Program-made: the position numbers and the translations under genes
Notes under the pieces: generated by a model
The model's database searches: none
Told to the model about the DNA's origin: nothing
The model's input: only the letters and a program-made list of their open reading frames with translations
NCBI GenBank assembly: GCA_037903355.1
Contig: JBAJFE010000026.1
Coordinates: forward strand, 4,898,001-4,962,000
Direction of reading: 5' to 3'
Length of the DNA stretch: 64,000 bases
Source: Trichuris trichiura
Taxonomy: Eukaryota; Nematoda; Enoplea; Trichinellida; Trichuridae
Shown here: positions 1 through 14,800 of the stretch, piece after piece
How positions within the stretch are numbered: position 1 is the stretch's first letter
Layout: each line of letters starts with the position of its first letter

Positions 1-2818
1 TCTTCTACCGATGTTTCCAAGCCCAGCTTTCTAATTGCCATAGTTGCTTCCTTGATTCATTTTAAAACTTTAATTAAATTCTAGGATCAAAATTTCCAAG
101 TGATGGTTGCAAAAAAATTATAAATTTAGAACGTATATCTACTGGTTCTTGTGATAGGTTGGGCCGTTCATGCTTATTTGTTTTTTATAATTGGTAATTT
201 CTACGTCGACGAAAATGACTGTTGCAGTATGTTTGAACACCATAAAACTGACGTAGTAAACACAAGGTTTGACAGCTGAGTAAATATAGGGAGGTGAATA
301 ACTAGCAGACCAGGAGTGCATAAACGGCAAGATAACAGAGAATGTCCTTGGCGGATCGTACAGTGCATGAAAGGAAACATGTGCAGGCATTTTACCAGAA
401 GTTACTTCTAACAAAGTTGACAGTCATTTATTGAGATGCCGTATTTTATTTTCATGATACCTAGCATACGATAGTGCTTAAGGCAACATGCCCAACTGTA
501 AATTCTAGCACACCGTTTCTTCTGCCCATACCAAACACAAGCCTTGTGCAATAAATGTTGTTTCAGGTTGCTATACATGACTGCATCCCTGTTGGAATCA
601 TTACATTCGTTAAAAAGAAAATTTTCACGCTGAAAACTGTAGAAACAATTTCCAAAAGCCTTTTACCAGTAATATACTATTGATAGCAACATAGCCACGT
701 GTTTCAGCTTGAGCTGTATTCGCTAGTTATCAAGTGCTCAAGATCCAACCTGTCATTAGATCTGATGTACCTGTCATCTGATGTGACATATTAACACGAA
801 TGAATCGAAGGAGAGGTCGAATGTCCACGCCCAGGCCTTAACGTTGGCCAACCTGTCAGAATAAACAAATTCCGAAATTAAGGACGGAGAAAGGCAAACT
901 ATCCTTTTATAAATCTAAGCACAAAGGAACAACATTTAGGGAAGATGCAACTTTTATAACTGCGTCCGTTTCAACTTCGCTGTAATAACTTTACGTGTGC
1001 AAAATTAGCATGCTAAAAATGGAGCTGGAACGATAGTGGAAGTTCTTAATTCAGAGTGGATTACTGTTACCTGTGCTATAATCTTTTTCATAGTTACTCG
1101 CTTGCCCATTATATCCAGGCATTCGTATTAAAATTACAAGTATTACGTTCGTGTCCATTTCAGCCGGTAAAACTTTAATTAAAGTGCAGTGATTAACACA
1201 CTAGCTTCAAGGCATTTTAACTTCAACACCATGGTTTTAGGTCAAAAGCATTCGTTAAGAAAACATCTACCCTAACATGTAAACTCCAAATGTGTTGAGC
1301 TGGCCTATGGCATCTTCAGTTTAGTATGATGGATCATTGCTAGCAACACATGGCATGGAAATGGAGCACGTCAGTCCTGACTCTTTTTGTTTATTCCTTC
1401 CAACAAAACTTTCTTGACGGGGTACGTAGCAATTTAGCCAACAGCTCCACAAGACACAGGATGTCAATCCCATAGTTTTCCATGCAGTCACAGTAATAAT
1501 GAAACAATCCTTTATAGATCGCTCGAGCCTCTTAATTGTAGCAATAGTAGAACTCATTCAAACTATCATTTGTTCATCTCAAATAAAAACTCACTTCTAC
1601 TGGCGGTACTTATGTTAGTCAAAGGAAACAAGTTTCCTGTAGTATAATTGCCAGCCAATACATCAGTTAAAGTTCCACACTTCTCTGCGCCGCTGTCGCG
1701 ATGCAGACATGTTGCAGCTTAGCACCTTGTAGAGAGTGCTTTTAAACTTCTCAGGCAAAACAGAAGTTGCCTGCCTCTTATAAAAAACTGATCTACAGGC
1801 GAGTGCAAACCGCTTAATTCATACTTTGAATGAGTTGTCAGCATAAATAAGAGAAAAGCGAAGCATTATTCCATAGATCACATTTGATTCATATGTCCCA
1901 CATCATTAGGAAGCGCGGAATAATTGATTTTTTACGAAACGTTTTGGCATTTGCAAACAGTAGGTGCCTATCAGTTATCCCTTCAGTTTTCCCAAGTGAA
2001 GAAGAGCAAAGCAATCCCTTTTCAGCTAGGTGTTCCTCACATTCTAGCGCCTGTGAATAACGTACCAAATGTCAAAGAAACATCAATTCATAGGAATGTT
2101 AAGCATGCGATAAGCCACTTATTTACTCCTATTGCACCGCCATTATAGATTGATTAACGTGTAAGGAAACTTCTTATTTAGGAAACGAAAATAAGCGTTG
2201 ACTTACAGCATAGGACGTTTTCCAAGCAGTTAGTGCGCATTAAAGCGCTGCATTGCAAGAATGGACGCCAGTGGCACAGCTTCTCATGAAAGACAACAAA
2301 GAAAAGCAGCTGTGGCCAATAAATCCTTTGTTAAAACTCATGTAGTCTTGCCTTATCACGTCCGAAAGTTTCCTGCGCTTAGATACTGTTCGTCAAAATA
2401 GCCAATTTATATAGATTTTTCCTGAAAAATAAAAACATTTACACTTAGAGCAACTCTGGAGGGGAACAGCGCAAGAACTGCTGCACTCACATACGCGATA
2501 GGAATTGATCAGCTTGGAGAAACGGTTGAGTATGCAAAACATTTCCTCTGAACCAGCTTGTTTGAGAAAGGGCCACTACCGTAGCTTGACAAAAAGGAAA
2601 CTCGCCAATACTAGCGCCTGAACAGACGTTCTGGTAGTCGTCATTACTAGCGGCTAGTCACTATTATTACCTTTGAAGACAAGAAAAAATAACGCTTCGC
2701 CAGCAAACAACCAGCGGACAGCTTCGTTACCTTTCAAACTGGATGCATTCTGAACAGCCGGCAGGATTAATTTTCCACCAGCGAAAGGCAGCTGAGTGGA
2801 GGTACGCACCCAAACCAG
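1..2818. other. Gene-free left edge
   Basis: I see no exon, RNA gene or recognisable transposon that I can support here. The short open frames lack homology, and their codon use looks like chance in AT-rich DNA. The stretch lies downstream of the last proposed ICA1 exon, so part of it may be 3' untranslated sequence of that gene. No clear polyadenylation signal was identified. Confidence 0.5.
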
Positions 2819-5800
2819 TTACTTGTTGAGCTCAGAGTGGCTCTTGGAGAAGAACTCGCATACCTGAAAGTGGATCAGTGTTAAAACATAATCGTCAATG
2901 CAGTTTCTTAATGTTTCGTATACTCATCAATTCGACGTGACGAGCATACGTCATACCTCTTCAGGTTGGAGAAATCGCATTGATAATGTAATGTAAATTG
3001 AGAAAAAATTTAGTTTAGGTTGTTCGTTATGGAACCTCAGGAAATGCAGGGTTTACACTTCCCTTGTGAGATTCGATAGTTCTATGCCTTGCATTCTTGT
3101 CGCAAATTAGTTCGCCAAACTATTCTGCAGAAATCACGTCCTACGAAGGGTAGCACACTGCCATTACTAACTAGTCCGTTGCATACAGAGTTTCAGTTGA
3201 ATAAACCTTTATTCTTAAACAAAATTGTTTATAACGAACCCATGAAGAAGAAATTCAAGAAGGAAGCTTTCACCTGTAGAAAGGCGCTTGTCGTAGGAGA
3301 AGCACTATGCTAGGTTAGTCTTCGTTGTTTAAATGTTTTACTGCATCGCCACGCGAGCCAAACGCGTTATCAACAAAACAACGCAGACGGAGGCGTGCGG
3401 TGAAGCTGCGCATCATTGCACGTGGCAGTAAGAAAGGATTTCGTACTAAGCACTCTTAGACTACCAATAGATGGCACAGCAAGCCGAAATGCTTACTTTT
3501 TGTATTTCTAGTTCAACTTACCCGCACGTATTCCATTTTGGTTTCGAAAACGTTAGTAATCATGAGATTAAGCAAATGGGCTACTATCGCCCATTCCAGG
3601 GGACTAAATCGAAAGCCTAATTAACGTGCAGCATAGCAACCACGGTAAGAAAAGTGCCACACGAATAATAGCCCCAGATGAACGACTTCACAAAATAGAA
3701 AACAATGCATTGTCTAGGGATTGAAGAACCAGCCATACACATTTGGCATATAGGCAACGCATAGTCTGGCAGGTCGGCCTGTTAATACGTTAAAGCAAAA
3801 CACTTACTATTGCGTTTATATGCTAGGTCTGATCAAGCCTCACGAAACTTTTATAAGCCTAGTTACGTATTCTCTCCAGAACTCAAGTTGGTTCCATTTC
3901 CCGTACTCATGCAGCCATTTAAAACGATATGCCTTTTTCTAGTTGACAGCTCTCCGGCTGATAGAATAGTATCTAAGAAACACGAAATACCATTGAACTA
4001 ATTCGCCAAATGATAAACAAAGGGTCCCGCTATGCAGACTCTCCCACTTTCAATATTTAAACTACATTGGTATGCCCGGTTGAATTGACCTCGATGTAAT
4101 CTTCGTTTGCTAATTTGTAGCTGTTGCTTGCGAAAGCCGAGGTCCTTCCTAATACACGGAAAACGAAATTACATTACCTCATCCCCAACTTTTTTCCTAT
4201 TACTGACATTGCCTTCCACGCAGCACTTGTACGGCGCAGTACGTTTAAGTGCTAAAGCAAGTATGTCAAAGAAATTGCTACCAAAACAATCTTCAAATGT
4301 TTAAGTTACCCGCTTCGCAGAGCAATGTTCCTGCAATAGGCAAGACTTTTCAAACATACCTTTTAAAAATGAAGGGACAGTTTTTCATTAAATAAATAAC
4401 AGCATTCTTAATTCCAGCTCTACTGATAGGCATACTACAGCTTGTATATGAATTTAAAAAATCAATTTTTTTTATCAGACAACCGTTTTTAAAAGAATCT
4501 GATGGCTTCAACATTAACGCTGAACTCATTATTTATACATGTACAATAAAAGCAACTCGTCTTGCCCTGAGAGGCTCGTGCAGGCTAAGATTTTTGGATA
4601 TAGAACAATGTCACCTATGGCAGCTTCAGAGCAAATAGATGAGCTGTAATTTAAAAATGTCATCAGATGGTCCAATCTATAAATGATTAACACAAAATAC
4701 ACAAATAAAATAATTCAATCTGTAGAATCAGTCTGTTTCTTAGTAGAAATTAATTCAAGCTTTTGTGCCACACTCTTTGACTACTTATTAGCAAATCAGT
4801 TGGTAGAATATCTACTGCGTAACCCAGAAACATTTCATGGAAAAACCGTTGCGCGTTTCTCGAATTCGAATCCTTAACTATTTTCAAATTTAGATGTCAA
4901 AGTTGAACACGTGCATACACACGTGCTCACTGGTTTTTGATTCTATAATTTGTTATCACTAGAGCAAAACATTAATCGAATAGATTTTAAGTTAGTGTGA
5001 AACTGACTTCATCTAATCCAGAACTTTATACATCAAAAAAAAACATTTTAACTTAAGAACTTTATCTCTGAAAAGCAGTCCGACAAATAACGTTCTTTCT
5101 GTGTTTACCTTCATTGCATGCCTTTACTCGCGGTGTACCCTAGGTCTACTTCCTAGCCATGTGACAGACACTTGCCCAGTAAAGAAACCTATTCTCCTTG
5201 ACATAGCAGACGCGCCTAACTTCTTAGCATCGCTAACGAAGGAACAACAGCAGTTCTGAGACGTACAAAAAATTGTCCTCTACTTTCTCCAACAAATTGG
5301 GTAAAATTAACGAAAATATTTATAAACGCATCGCCAATTAGTTTTTTACTAAATACATGCAAACTGCATGCCGAGTTGGAATATTAAACCGTGAATATGC
5401 TTTGGCTCTGTCGTAAGTTGCTTTGTTTGCTAATAAATTTTTTCGCGGAAAAATACAGTTTTATATATGAATTTAGCAGTTACATCTTCTTGTATAACGG
5501 GAACTTTTGCTTTCCTTCCTTGTCAAAATGTGTACCTCCATTTCTTCGCTGCGTAAGCGGGTAATGGGTAAAACTACTTCTGTGCAACTTCTCCATGGGA
5601 CCTGTTGCAGGCTCGTCAGCGATGAAGATAACCAGATTAACTGATGTTCGGTGAGACCTCAGTGAATTTTCATGTTATCTGAGATGGGTTTGGAAAGCTT
5701 AGTTCGGGAAGCTGATGTTGTAAAACGTTGGCCAACATTTGTTGAACCTAATGGAGCATAACTGATCCAGCTTGCTGCACTTTACTTTACTTTACTACAG

Positions 5801-8800
5801 CTTTTCAACTTTGAAGCCAAAAACATGAAGTTCTTTTCTACGGATGCTTTACCGTTCGAAAATGCCATGCCTACGTAGAAATAAAAAAAACTTTACTCAA
5901 GTCACATAATGAAGAGGGCGAAGCTTTCCGCCTGGGTCTGGCTTTCGGGAAAAACTACTCCCGCCTTGCCAATCAATGTCGGTCATTGCCGAGTCGGATC
6001 TTGACTACTCGATGATGACTCACAGGTGGCTGGGTGGTACCATAGCAACTTCTTTTCGGGCTATCCCCTGTGATAACTTAACAGAAACTGGTAAGGGAAA
6101 GCCAACACCGGTGGAGGTGAACTACAAATAAGTCAAATCTGTAAAGCAAGCGAGAAAATATCCTTAGAAACTTCTTTCGTACAACAAAAAATGTGGTTAC
6201 AAAAAGACGCTGTGTGGGCAACGTGAAAGCATATTCATACAGTCAATAATTGCAATTACTTCATGCCTGCAATGCGCCCCTCAATTTTAAACAGTAAAAT
6301 AAAATAGCACTTGCAGAGTGCCATGCATGTACTTAAAATGAAGCCGCCAAAAGAGCTATTGCTATTAAGTTTATACGAACACCGTAGAGCTTTTCCGGTT
6401 GTTTCAAAAACAAGTCGCTTCACGAATGTGCTGAGCCAGAACTAGAAGCAGCAACTGACTAACATTTGTCATCACGGTGAAAACGTTTCTCTTAAGACTA
6501 TCAATGACTTCGCCGGCATAAGAACTCAATGTTGGATGCACTCAGTTAACGTGGAGTAGATAACACTCCGCGTTAACTGGGAAACGTATTTCTGCAGGGT
6601 TACTGCAAATAATTCAAACGACCAACCCAGACATGACCGTCGATTTTGCTGAGCACAATGCGTTGTAGGCTCCATTGCTTCTGAATACCGCCATAAATTC
6701 TTCTCCTTTAGCAGTCATGTCGGAAAAAATGTGTGAACCATTAAACAACCGGAAAATTTTGCACACTAGCACAGAAATAAAATATACATACGCCACGACC
6801 AAAATATCGACTTCAACGAAACATCAGTACATAAGTAAATCAACCCATCTGAACAATAATGCAGCATTTTCAGAAGTTTGCCAACGAAAAGAAAAGTATT
6901 AATCAAACTGCGTGCAGCAGTGAAATAATGCAGAAGGAATAATGCAAGCAACTTCAGAGGTGCTCAGTATCCATATCGGAACTGCTGTGCAAAGGATCCA
7001 AATCAGCAAACAACTCTGACCAATTCCTCTGTTTTCGCTGCAAAACAAAAAAATGTCAGACAATACTAAATTATGGGTTCTAAAGTAAACTTTGTAAAAA
7101 ATGGGTTGAAGTTTATCTTCTCACCCAATTGCTACATAATCTCAAAAGGCAACGAACAAATGTGCATTTTAGGCTTCGGTACTTTTAATACATCGTGTCC
7201 CAGCGATCACCGTATGTCCACATCGAGCTTGTTAAAGACCACTCTGTTTACTGAGCCTTGAAATACAGACACGGGGTGTCAGCTTTCGCTATTGACCAAA
7301 TAACTTCACCGTGCGAAGCTTCATATTTCGTACTCACTAAAGACTGCGAAGACTAGCCCGTATTAAGTGTAAAACTCGACTATGAGTTTAACCATAAGCC
7401 TAAATGACATTTTCATGTCTTTAGCCAAGGTATCAGGTTTCCAAACGATAAACCCTAACACCGACCTTCAGCTTGTTTGAAAGAAATAAGCAAATAATCT
7501 CCTATGCACACCTGGTGCCCCGTTATTACTAGCAGTGCAGGCCACATGAAGCAGTGAATTGTTCAGTGCTCGCAAAACAAAAAAGCGTCAAACATTAATG
7601 TTAATTTGAATATTCGCGGCCAAATAAAGATATCCATAATACCAAGTCGAGACGACTTAATGCTTTCAGGCAATAAATTCCAATTAGAAAAACGAAAATA
7701 AAATGAGCAGACACAGTACAAGTGGCAGCAAAACCAACCTCATCAACAGGTAGTGCCTCTTTTTGTAGCGCTTCACAATTAGCGGTTTCAGGAGCTGCAA
7801 AGAAAAGATCAGGAAAGACAAGGGAAAGCAGTCGCACCTGAGGTGGCCATTAAGTGAGAGTCCAGCAAATTAGATGGTAACAAAGAGAACTCATCGATTT
7901 TGGCCAAAGAACCTTCTCTAGTAGGGGATGATTCTGCACGTACAAAACAAAGCTACATGTTATTTACGGAAAAATGGTTCCATAAAATACCAGAATTAAG
8001 CAAGTCGTTCCACTGCTCCGTGAACAAGGAAGTGGTTGTCTGTCCTAAACAAAAATGATTACTGGATTTCAATCGAATTATTGCATCATTTTCATGTATT
8101 TTCTAAACGGAGAGAAAGTAAACATCGATAATGGAGATTTCCAAACCTAACCAGTATCCTTCCTGCTTCTATATAATGAATTTCTCGTTAATGTTTTTTT
8201 TACCAAGAGCATTAAGTGTAAAGTTCCTTTCGCGGAAGCAACCCGTTTAATGTAAGATATAGATCAGGGGAGGGAACTTTTTTGCTGCCGCGGGCCGTTT
8301 AGATGTCTACAAGACCATTCACGGGTCGTACGGAATAGTTAACCGAAAAACATAGCCTGCTTTGTTTGTACACATATTCATTTAAGTCGCCCCACAAACA
8401 AAACGATAAGGAGAAATAGGAACAATTCTTCGGGTCGGTAGGCGGCCAATAGTCCACGCTACTGACGCGCACACTAATACAGCCTACTGCTTGCCTCCGA
8501 AGACTAACGACATCGGTTTGTCGGCAGAGAGCCGATGGTAAGGCAGTCTTCCTAACCAGCCTGATGCTATCTGTTTGTTACGCAAGATTTATGTGATTAG
8601 TAGGAATCGCATGCAATAAGTTTATCGCATTATAAAAAATAAGCCCTCACAGTCACATTTCACTGAATCTCGCATGCATGTACGATTGCCTCAGCGGGTG
8701 GAAGGGAATGCTTCGCGGACTGGACGTTCCCCACTCCCTGATATAGATACATAACGTAACTTTCATCCTATCTTCAGTGTTAGCGCGAAACTTGCTACCA

Positions 8801-11800
8801 CGAAACAGAAATAAGAACATATGCACCATTTACAATATTTTACGCGTTCAATGTAATACTCAATGGCTGCGGAACATCCATACTGTTATTTCTATCTTAT
8901 TCATATTTTTCAGAACTTTTGGCAAGCTTTCCATATTCAACGCTCGAAGTAGAAAAATAGGTACAAAATAGATTTCACACTGGAAGGTAGACGAAGAATA
9001 GATTAACCGATTTCTCAGGGTAAGGAACAGGTACGTTTTAGGAATTTAACTCGCAGAAACTTAGATGAACCGACAACTCCTATTGCTTCTATTAGCTTCA
9101 TTATGGCGAACCTGTTGATAACACCCAATCTTTCAACTTGTTCTGCACAACTAAAGATCAGTCTACCACGCAGTGCAAAGAAGATCAACAAATGCCGTTA
9201 ATCTTAATCCTCAAAGCGTCAGTAGGCGTGCTTAATAAGGTGCAGCCAGATTTGCCCTGTCCCAATTCAAAGAGCATCTTTTACCTTTCTACGATGGAAA
9301 TGGTTACACTTAAATAATATTCTAGGATCTACCCAGCTGGAATAGTGCGATACATGTTCAAATACACAGGACTCTTGAACACTTGATCATTACAGATGGC
9401 GGGACAAAGGAAGTGTGAACGGTTATGATGCATTGTGCCTAAACTAGTTGACCAACCTTTGTTGTTTTCACCTTAACAATTCAAGCACCTCTAAGACAAG
9501 CGCTCAAACCTCACCGGAAAAAGCACTAAGACGGCTGGATACGTAATATCGAAATTTTAAGAACAAGAACGTAACGGAAGGTACAGCATAAATTTTCTGA
9601 CAATTCGGGCTGCTTTGGAAATCAAGTTCTTCTTTACAGGCGTGGTAAGTTTTACAATGGGTTACAGATGTGCGACCACTAAAGCTTTATTTAAATGAGC
9701 GTAGCTTCAGCGCGAAATTAATGATAGAGAGCATTTTGGTAGTCAACCCGCTAAACGAATTAAAGAACAACGCAATGCGTACGCTGTTAATGCACCACGA
9801 AAGTTAAAATGCTCAACTTTCATCCCAAAGCAACCCTCTGCGACGTACAAAAGTTAACGATTTGTTTAATAAAATAATAGATACAAGCCATTGAAATATG
9901 TGCAAAATTATACAGTCAGTTGAGCCTGTCATTAAACCTCAGAGAGTTGACCTTGAGCCTTGCTTATTTTTTCTTTCCGCCTATTTATTAATGGATGAAT
10001 ACTGAGTAAGCTAGAACATTCAAAGTGATAGCACTGACAACTGGGAACAGCATATCACGCACATAAGAAAAAGCTCTGTGCACTGAGCCCCCGTTCCATC
10101 TGACAACTGCACCTTACTCAAGATTTCCTATACAGGTTATCCAAAATGACTCGCAGAATAATCACAAGATACGTTTAGCACAAGATCTCACCTTCAGAAC
10201 TCGGCAACCATTTCTCCATGATATCCAAAACAGAGTCGCTTTTCTCTTGATCCATTTCCTCCCGCTCTTCCGCTGAAATATATTTATATATTAATAAGGG
10301 GAAATCAAGTTCAAAAACTTAATCTGATTAGGAAATTCTATCTTTAAGGTCGTTACAATCTTAGAAACTATTCATTGATGAGATGATAATAACGTCCTGG
10401 CATAAAAATTAAATTCCAAAACTTAACTAGTCTTCCGTTAGCACTAACGGATAAATTTTTAAAACGATCGCAGTTATAGCAAATCTGACAGACGCTTGGA
10501 CTTGTTAGTTTAACGACAAATTAAAAATAGTATCACAACATTTGAAGTTTTGCTATAATAGCGCAAAAACAGTAAGGCGAACATTAAATACGTTTCACAA
10601 TACCGCATTTTTTTGAAAAAATGCTTTATCTCGAACACGCACAAGATGCAGAAAGAGTAGTACTTTCCAAGTGCCTATATCCTCTACAATGACTATCTGC
10701 TAATGCTTGGCAAGCCAGCGCTGCAGCCCTACTGTGCGGCTAAATTAACAAACGCGCACAAATGCTTGCACCACCTCAACTACGTGAATTCAAATTAAAA
10801 CGGAGATGCAACACGTTTACCCGCCAGACAGAGTTGGTTACCTTCTTTACGTCATTTGCTCCAGAATGGGATGATGGAACTTCGTTTTACGATTATCTTC
10901 CGTTTTTATACGGAAAGGGGAAACCTTCTTGTTTATTCAGGAGCTTTCAAATTGAAGAGCGACCCGTTTTCAGCGGATAACCCCTTTGGTTGTGCCACCA
11001 CCTAACCGTCAGAGTGAAAGGCAGTGGAAAGGATTCTGCTCGCCCAAAAATTTTTCTCGTCGTTTTTTCCTGTCGAAATTCTACCAGCCTTCGTAGCGGT
11101 GAAGTTGTTCGACGCTGATTCCAGCAAGATTTGTGGCGTCAAGGGTGCCCCTTGAGGAGACGGCGAGCTTAGAGCTCTAAAGGTGAAATGGCTAGCCTGA
11201 GTATGGGAAACTTCAGTTCAAATCAGTTTTGGCATTTTGAACTATAGAGTAAAACGTTGATACATTAAGCGTTGAAAGTTAAATAAATAAACTAATATAA
11301 AATGCGAAATAGAGAAATCAATGGGAAAAGTGTTGAACCTTAAATTGAATGAAATTAGACCGGATAGGAAACAGAAACAAAATGCTGAAATAGTGTGCTA
11401 AAAATTAAGCTTAACGGGTGACGGGGAGAAAATAAACTTTAATTGTAATAATGTTGCATAAATATAAAGATAAATTGCGATCAATTTGCCAAATCAAATG
11501 AACATTGGGCATACTATGCATGAAAAAGAGAAAAAGAAAGGAAAAACTGAAGTCGCGCCAGGTCCAGTTCTGATGGATACTCGAATTCGGTTGCGGTCGT
11601 TTGGCAGAATGGATATTCTGCCAATATTTCTTCTCTGAATCTTTCATACTGCCGAGTGGTAGTTCGCCTGGGCCATTCATGAACAGGCTAGAATCCTGAA
11701 TGGGTCTAAACCTGAGTAGGCAGAAATTCCTCTACGAATGGAAAGATGAATCGGATGAAGTCCTGAATGTGCTGTGGAGACAGTGTAGCCTAGGATTCGG

Positions 11801-14800
11801 TTAAAAACGTAAAACTTGTACCCATTTCCCTTGCGCTTCAAGCACAGCAGTAGTTCATAGATATGCCACTGATGAGTATAGCAAAGGCAAGTCAACTATT
11901 TGGGAAACATCAGTAGTAGCTGGACATCGCGACAACGACTTTGGAATGTTACAACGAAAGTTCTAAAACTATGTCGAAAATGCGACCGCAACTTCTCAGG
12001 ATTATAATAGCGACCTATACTAGGCTTAACAAGCCTATTTAATTCCGTAGCCATCGCAACTGAATGGGCCACAAAAGAAGCTGCCCATAGATGCCTGTAG
12101 GCAACAATGTGCAAGATATCAAGCCTTCCTATCATAACACGGTTGTTTGATAAAAATGCTTCAGCGAAATGGAAAGTAAATAAATTCAAATCGCTTATTA
12201 AAAACCAGTTTCTTAATAATGCTATAGAAAATGACAGGCAAAACATACTCTTAGTGGGCGACGTACACTTGTCAGGACTATCGGAGAACAAGTCATCAAT
12301 ACTTTTTGTTCGAACCAGTTCACCAACAGGCACATCACCAGCTGTTCTGCGACTGAAATGAAAGGAAAGTATAAAATCCTTCGCAAATGGTATTATCAAT
12401 ATATCCCTACTCATCATTGCTTTCATAAGACATATCTGAGTTTGGAAACTCTTGATTCTTATCTGTCGCCTCCATAAGCCTCTGACATGGCTCCATCAAA
12501 TCCTGCAATAATACTTTTCAATTCAACGAACTTTTTTACAGAAACTAGAGTAGAGCACGCAGATGCGCGAAAAGGGAATATGACATCATTATAAACTTTT
12601 AATATTGCTACTGGAACTTTCTACTCAAATGACAGTTAACGCTACATTGAAAATGTTAAAACACGCTTACCTTCAACAAAGTAAATTCGTAGTATTGGTA
12701 ACCCTTCAACGAGTGCGCTATTGAGCAATGGGCAGTACAGGTTTTGTCCCAAAACCGCAAAAAGCCATACTGATAGCTTGTCATTAGCTAGAACACAAGA
12801 ACATCAAAGCTTTAACGATAACAACGGTTCTAAGACAGCATAGAGATTAGAAGTATTTACTACGCGTGGAAAACAGCTTCAGGAAGATAAAGCTGGCAAA
12901 TAACAAATTATCAGCATGAACTTTGAACAGTAATGCATAACACCTACAATAAAGTTTGCCAACACAATTGTAGCCTGCCCGTAGGTTTCGCTCCAATGAA
13001 CCTTCTCGATGCCCAACAATGCCTTTCATTAAAGAACCAAAATCCAATCAATGAAAACGTAAAAATACGTCAGAAAATGTACGTTGATTATACAGCTTCA
13101 TGACTACCGAAGTTCTACACATTAAGCTTTGATATTAATATTAAGAAATGATTCATTGTTTTTAAGCCCATAAAGAAATAAGTCAGCGCAGTAAAAAAGG
13201 GGTAACTAATAAGACTTCTGCAAACTTCGCTATCTACAAGTAAATGCCATAATAAGAAGAATAACGATACTTTTACTACCCTGAGAGCAAAATAATCTTT
13301 TCGACGATTCTTTCATCAGGTAGGCATGCTATAATCGTGGATGCGTTTCCTTGTTGACATATTATTTTGCCATGTTTATAACTTTAGCTCAACCTCGGCA
13401 TTACGCATTGGTCCAATCGAGCTTCTTACCTTGCCGTTGCCTGAATTCTTACTTGCTGCCAAATTTTAATGCTTAATAGCAGAGTTTTAAACTGCTTGCT
13501 TGGAGCACAAATACAAACAGACCCAAATATTCTCAGGGACGAACGCTTCCTCATTGTCGGGATAAACACAACTGCGAAAATCGAAACCGTTGGCCGACGG
13601 GGGAAATACGGTAGGTCGCGCGCGTGATTGGAAGAAGCCAACTACACTCACGTGAGTAAACACAGACCTTCTTTGTTTGGTCAATACGCCTAGCTCACAA
13701 CTTTCACGCTATAACCTACGTTTTCGAATTCCATACCATATGTTGCGTTTGGTTTTAGGTTAAATCGTCTCATACAAATCATGTTGAAATAACTGCAACA
13801 TGCGTCAATTCGACTGAGAGACTGAAGGTCTCCAGGAGTAATGGCCAGAGGCTGCAAATGGTTCGACTGAACCGGTGACTGGCTTGTATTAGTTGCATCC
13901 GCTGTTGGCCTAGGTTTAAGTGAGGGCAGGAAACGTTTGCAATGAACACAATAAGGCTAGAGTCGATACATTCATCGAGAAAGTTTTGTTCTGCGAACAA
14001 AGCTTTCTGGAATGACAGTGTCCTTGAGGTGCCATATCGTTCCCCTGCATCCACAGAGCCAATCTAAATTATAGCACCCGCTGTTGTGGCTGCTGTGATT
14101 TCTATTCTATCGTCATTGCATGGAATGTCAGAGCGAAGATGAAACTTAATGAAAATGTACAAATTACAACATAGTTGAAATGGACTGGATTAAGTCTTAA
14201 CAAAAGCTTCAACCTGTCTGTTTCGGTTTATGCTCAAGGGGCATAGGACACACATTTACACTGCATCGCTGCCTGAGGATGGAATGACAATGAGTCTTCA
14301 TAGTGTGTTTGATCTTCTACGGCTTTCCGCGTTCTAACCTGCTTTGGTATCTGTAATTCAGACGAAACAATTGCTCTACTAGCGGGTGGATGAGCGACTA
14401 TTAGGAAAAAATTTTGAACAGTACCAATGCACTCAACTTTATTATCAGAGCTTTCGGAACGCTCTAGTTCCGTCGTCAGTGAGGCGGTGGTACTGCCCAA
14501 AATTTTTTCCTAATAATCGCTCATCCACCCGCTGGTAGAGCAATTGTTTCGTCTGAACTACAGATACCAAAGCAGATTAGAACGGGGAAAGCCGTAGAAG
14601 GTCAAACACATTATGAAACTCTAACCCGTTACAAAGCATCCAGTTTTCAAGGACAATGAGTCTAAATCACCAACGCAGATGCGATTCCACCAGATCATCG
14701 GTGAGGCGGTCGTTAATAATTATCAACGTTTGAAATTAGCAAGAAATGATAAGAAAGGCTTAAATCAACAACTCGCGGAGCTTCAACACAGAGGATAAAT

